The notes below the pieces were generated by a model. The model did no database searches. It saw only the letters and a list, made by a program, of their open reading frames with translations, and was not told the origin of the DNA. Positions 60,374 through 64,000 of a stretch of DNA of 64,000 nt are shown one piece after another. The position numbers were made by a program, and so were the translations under genes. This DNA comes from an uncultured Limosilactobacillus sp. (GTDB lineage Bacteria > Bacillota > Bacilli > Lactobacillales > Lactobacillaceae), in NCBI RefSeq assembly GCF_934202705.1, contig NZ_CAKPYE010000001.1, positions 186,001-250,000 of the forward strand, in the 5' to 3' direction. The stretch's first letter is position 1. Each line of letters opens with the position of its first letter.

Positions 60374-63300
60374 TAGAAACCACCTCCTACTGGTAATGCA
60401 CGTCCAACAGGGATTGCTCCACCGTTTCCATGGATAATCCGCTCTTGTGCCATATTCGATTTGATATGTGGGTACAGAACACGGCCAACCGTTGTCCCGT
60501 CCATTTCCATTGTCACGTTTAAGTTAGTTTCCCCACTAGTTGTATTAACTATTGATGAGTTACTGCTAATTTTGTTTTGAGTTGGATTGGCAAATGCCGG
60601 CATTAAACCGTTTATCCCATTTTTAGCGGAATTGATGATCCGTTGTAAATTGCCTGCTAAACCATTTGGATTAATATTAGATCGTGCTTCAATCGCTTCA
60701 GCAATATGTTGCTCGGCAGTTGCTCGCCGCGGATTAATGGCTAATTCTGGTTCTCCTGGTACTTCACCGAAAATATTTGGCTTATCAGTCCAGCCACCAT
60801 TGGCGAAACGACGGCCACCAGTAGGGCCCCATCCACCAGTGTGCAAATCAGACCGCCACGTTGAGTCATTAAACATCGCAAGTAACTGGTCGTACGGGCT
60901 CCAGATATTGGTGTGCCCAGGCATTGCATAGCTTCTGAACGTGGGATCAATAAATTGTAGGATCCCTTTAGATGGAGTCCCTGCTTTAGCATTACTATCC
61001 CAGTTATTAATAGCGTGGGCTTGGCCGCGCGACTCGTGCATGATAACATTCATGATCTTTTGAATATCACCAGCAGAAACGTCGACTTTCATCTTATGCG
61101 CAGCTCGTCGAATCAACGAAGCACTAACTGGACCGTTTCCACCAACTTCATCCAGCTTTTCTTCTTGCTTTTTAAGTAAGTCTTTAAACCATTGTTCAGC
61201 GTAATGTGGGATTTTGTTACGAGCACCATCTTCAGCAATATCATGCCAAATTACTTTTGCATTATCCGTACCCTTGGTATAGATCTTAACCAAAGTTCCC
61301 AACGGATCTTTCATAGCGTCTTCAATTGCGTCTAGTTTATCGTCGATCATGTCCTCAAGGTTACCGATCTTAGAACTAGCATAATTGAGTGCTTTACCAA
61401 ACCAATCACCAAACCCGCCTTCATACCGTGGAATTCCCAGCAATTTAGCAGTTTGTTTGGCAGGCATGACCGCATCACCCGGTTGCAGATGAGTAATAAC
61501 ATTTCGTCCTTCTGGAACTTCAATTTGCCCAGTATTACGGAAAATGGCTTCTCTGTAAAGTGGTCCTTCCTGATCATTTACCATTGCCAACATGTTTTCA
61601 CCTTGCCGACCAGCCGTACCACCAGCAAGTTTCTTCATGTGTGGAATTTTAACTTTGGCGCCAAAGAAACCAGCGACTTTTTCAAGGCCGTCTGCACCTG
61701 TGTTCCAGAAACCACCAATGGCATTAATACCATCAGTAACAACACCTTTAATGGTGTTCCAGACACCCTTGACCTTATCAGCAATAGCATCCCAAATACC
61801 ATCCCAAATTTTCTTAATACCATTCATTGCATCGTCAATGGCATCTTTCATATCGTCAAATTTATCTCTAATGAATTTCCAAATACCACCAAGTGTCTTG
61901 CTAATAGTACGCTCAATACCATCCCAAACTTTAGAGGTAAGCCGTGACACAGTATTCCATACCCGACTAATAGTTTTGGCAATTGAATTAAAAATCCTAG
62001 AAATTGGCTTAGCCATTCTTTGAACTGCCTTGGTTACAAGGCGGGTAAGTGTATTCCACACTTTAGAAGTTGTTCGACTAATGGTTTTCCAAGCAGATTG
62101 AATTAACTTACCAGTTACCTTCAAAGACCTTTGAATTGGCTTCTTAATTGCATCGAAAGCTTTCGTTACAATCTTAGTTAAGCCTTTCCACGCTTTAGAG
62201 GTTAGCTTAGTAATTGACTTCCACGAACGGCTAATTAATTTGGATACGGTTTTAAGGACATTACCAATTGGCTTTGAAATTTTCTGCCAAGTCTTAATGA
62301 TGGCTGCCGTTAACAATACCCATGGAGCTAGGACGACTACACCAATTCCTTTAGCAATATTGGCTAATGTTCTTTTAAGTGAATTAAACACATTCACAAT
62401 TGGTTTAGTAATTTTGGACCAAACTTTGCTAATTGGTTTCGTAATTCTACCAAATCCTTCACTAAGGGAACTACCAATATCACTCACTTTTGTAGAAATC
62501 GTCTTTTTTAGATTAGACAGTGCTTTTGTAGCCTGTGACTTCCATTTGTTGAAGTTCTTACCAACAGCACCACCGCCTTTAGCACCGAATATACCACCAA
62601 CAGTAGAACCAATTAAACTACCAACTCCTGCTCCAACCGCAGTTCCGGCACCCGGCACGATAGAACCAATTGCCCCACCAATCCAAGCACCTGCGGCACC
62701 GCCGGCAGCAGTACCACCACCAGCACCTACAGCTCGTCCAATTTTTTCGTTACGGTTCCGCTTATTGATACCGATTAATTCTGTACCCGCAGCAACTAGC
62801 GATCCAACGACCGGGATTCGAGAAGCAGTTCGGCGGATAATGCCACTTTCTGCTGCGCGAACGGCTGTGTTGGCTCCAACTCTTGTTGCAGCACCTTCAC
62901 CGGCCTCGGCTACTGCTTGCCGACCAGCCGAAATGCCAAATAGATGATCAAATCCACGTCCAGCTAGGCGACCAGTCTTAGTAGCTTTAGACGCTTCTAA
63001 ACCACCGGCGCTAATTTCTTCTGCGCTAGTGGCTAATGACTCACCACGAGCACCAGCACCAATTCCTTTCATCACTCCACCAATACCACGAAGCCCAGCA
63101 ATCGTCTTTAAAATACCGTAAAAAGCAATCAGGGCATCAACCGTATCGTAAATTTTCTTCGCAATAAAGATTGCAAGAAAGATTTCCGTAAAGGCTTTTA
63201 TTACCCCTTTATGCGCCAAGATGGCCTTCAAAATGCTATCGAAGTCTTCGAGTGCACCGTGCGCACCTTTACTTTTGTCACTAGTTAAGCCAAATGCTGA

Positions 63301-64000
63301 CGCTATACCATGGAGGATTCCAGCAAAAGTGTCCCACACGGTTTGCCCGATAATACCAATAATTTGGCCTAAATTGCCTAGCACATCAACAATCGTATCT
63401 TTATGCTTGCCGATATAATCTAAAACAGCCATAACACCTTCTAGGATTTTACCGAGGGCTTGACTTAAAAGACCAGCATATTTTTCAATCATCTTGTCAG
63501 ATAAAATGTCACGCAAATCTTCTGAGAGCTTTTTGCTACCCTTGAAGCCTTGTTGAGTGACTTCTCCCCAGAGCACTTGCCAACGTGACTTAATATACAT
63601 TGACATACCAGTAAAGGAGGTCATTGCTTCTTCAGTTGAATTTTTGTACTTCTTTCCGAGATAATCAAGTGCTTCTTCAAACTCTTTTGCAGTTAACTTA
63701 CCCTTAGATGACATTTCATAAAGCTGCGACATAGATTTACCAGTCGCCTTTTGTAAAGCTTCACCAAACATTGGGAACCGGTTAATCATGACTGACATAT
63801 CTTCAGCATTAGCTTTACCACCAGCAACAATTTTAGCGAATTGCTCACCAGATTCTGCTAATTCTTCGTTACTCATGTGTAGAGTGGAACCTAACCGAAC
63901 AAAGTCATTCGTCCAGTCCTTAGTTTCTTTGACACTAGAGTGAACGTGGTAGAAAGATTGCGCCATTTTGTCAATGGTGTCTGAAGCATAGATGGAATGT
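60373..64000 (-). CDS. Tape measure protein with lytic transglycosylase domain (5' end outside window)
   Basis: At least 1208 codons; the frame stays open to the window edge. N-terminal TMP region (LGSTLHMSNEELAESGEQFA; MINRFPMFGEALQKATGKSM), Ala/Gly-rich hydrophobic part (about 410-475, GGGTAAGGAAGAWIGGAIGS), then a run of helical repeats with W-x-x-I/L-x-x-x-x-S/T-K units (SKVWNTLTRLVTKAVQRM; SRVWNTVSRLTSKVWDGI). A C-terminal soluble lytic transglycosylase-like domain follows, with IMHESRGQAHAINNWD (Glu catalytic) and GILQFIDPTF. It sets tail length and may cut the wall at infection. Confidence 0.92.
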   Translation of the reverse strand, partial: HSIYASDTIDKMAQSFYHVHSSVKETKDWTNDFVRLGSTLHMSNEELAESGEQFAKIVAGGKANAEDMSVMINRFPMFGEALQKATGKSMSQLYEMSSKGKLTAKEFEEALDYLGKKYKNSTEEAMTSFTGMSMYIKSRWQVLWGEVTQQGFKGSKKLSEDLRDILSDKMIEKYAGLLSQALGKILEGVMAVLDYIGKHKDTIVDVLGNLGQIIGIIGQTVWDTFAGILHGIASAFGLTSDKSKGAHGALEDFDSILKAILAHKGVIKAFTEIFLAIFIAKKIYDTVDALIAFYGILKTIAGLRGIGGVMKGIGAGARGESLATSAEEISAGGLEASKATKTGRLAGRGFDHLFGISAGRQAVAEAGEGAATRVGANTAVRAAESGIIRRTASRIPVVGSLVAAGTELIGINKRNRNEKIGRAVGAGGGTAAGGAAGAWIGGAIGSIVPGAGTAVGAGVGSLIGSTVGGIFGAKGGGAVGKNFNKWKSQATKALSNLKKTISTKVSDIGSSLSEGFGRITKPISKVWSKITKPIVNVFNSLKRTLANIAKGIGVVVLAPWVLLTAAIIKTWQKISKPIGNVLKTVSKLISRSWKSITKLTSKAWKGLTKIVTKAFDAIKKPIQRSLKVTGKLIQSAWKTISRTTSKVWNTLTRLVTKAVQRMAKPISRIFNSIAKTISRVWNTVSRLTSKVWDGIERTISKTLGGIWKFIRDKFDDMKDAIDDAMNGIKKIWDGIWDAIADKVKGVWNTIKGVVTDGINAIGGFWNTGADGLEKVAGFFGAKVKIPHMKKLAGGTAGRQGENMLAMVNDQEGPLYREAIFRNTGQIEVPEGRNVITHLQPGDAVMPAKQTAKLLGIPRYEGGFGDWFGKALNYASSKIGNLEDMIDDKLDAIEDAMKDPLGTLVKIYTKGTDNAKVIWHDIAEDGARNKIPHYAEQWFKDLLKKQEEKLDEVGGNGPVSASLIRRAAHKMKVDVSAGDIQKIMNVIMHESRGQAHAINNWDSNAKAGTPSKGILQFIDPTFRSYAMPGHTNIWSPYDQLLAMFNDSTWRSDLHTGGWGPTGGRRFANGGWTDKPNIFGEVPGEPELAINPRRATAEQHIAEAIEARSNINPNGLAGNLQRIINSAKNGINGLMPAFANPTQNKISSNSSIVNTTSGETNLNVTMEMDGTTVGRVLYPHIKSNMAQERIIHGNGGAIPVGRALPVGGGF

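Noticed and set aside
61453..62947. Long plus-strand frames opposite the tape measure gene
   Set aside because: They are antisense shadows caused by the repetitive, Ala/Gly/Lys-rich composition of the tape measure protein; no ribosome sites.

Overview
The window looks like the chromosome of a lactic acid bacterium of the Lactobacillaceae, most like Limosilactobacillus (reuteri/vaginalis type). Supporting signs are lactobacillar gene orders (trmB-ecsBA-hit-prsA-yhaM, pepV-usp), a YSIRK/LPQTG Mub-type adhesin, an Apf-type LysM protein, T-box leaders on argS and leuS, an SMK-type SAM switch on metK, and strong GGAGG ribosome binding sites. The sequence is AT-rich; I did not count GC. The species is an inference.

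1-43 kb is ordinary core genome, mostly on the minus strand. It holds tRNA modification, Ecs transporter, HIT protein, PrsA foldase, YhaM exonuclease and a class A PBP (0.2-8.3 kb); argS with its T-box, two tRNA genes and a structured 6S-like RNA with its own promoter and terminator (8.4-11.8 kb); a LacI regulator, deoxynucleoside kinase, two wall enzymes (one behind a good WalR box), pepV-usp, nnrD, a HAD phosphatase and a flippase (11.8-23 kb); leuS and metK with riboswitch leaders, a glycosylase, an MFS pump, PerR and Hsp20 behind CIRCE and CtsR sites (23-32.6 kb); Apf, a purine-type permease, and an apparent nrdD-nrdG-sufC-sufD-sufB operon behind paired NrdR boxes (32.7-41.5 kb). The suf part lacks sufS and sufU. 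A polar amino acid ABC permease and binding protein follow.

43.7-48.5 kb is one Mub-family adhesin gene broken twice, each time by one extra C in a C run. Removing one C from each restores a single frame of 1571 codons. Next come a decayed copy of a small-peptide gene and a HigBA toxin-antitoxin pair.

50.0-64.0 kb is the late end of a siphovirus-type prophage, read leftwards: tape measure protein (cut by the window edge), Dit, Tal with an inserted NlpC/P60 domain, fibre proteins, BppU, a cassette of three paralogous receptor-binding-type proteins, XkdX, a moron with its own promoter, a small-peptide/sRNA locus, holin and exported endolysin. The integrase and the other phage end are outside the window.

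The most striking finding is the tail-tip cassette. Two of its three paralogues are interrupted by a G7 or G8 run followed directly by TAA. Adding one G to either run turns the stop into GTA and gives proteins of 159 and 145 aa, matching the intact 146-aa third copy. This looks like slipped-strand phase variation of phage receptor-binding proteins. The second candidate system is the 29-codon peptide gene with a divergent small RNA in the lysis region, laid out like a type I toxin-antitoxin, with a decayed relative beside HigBA.
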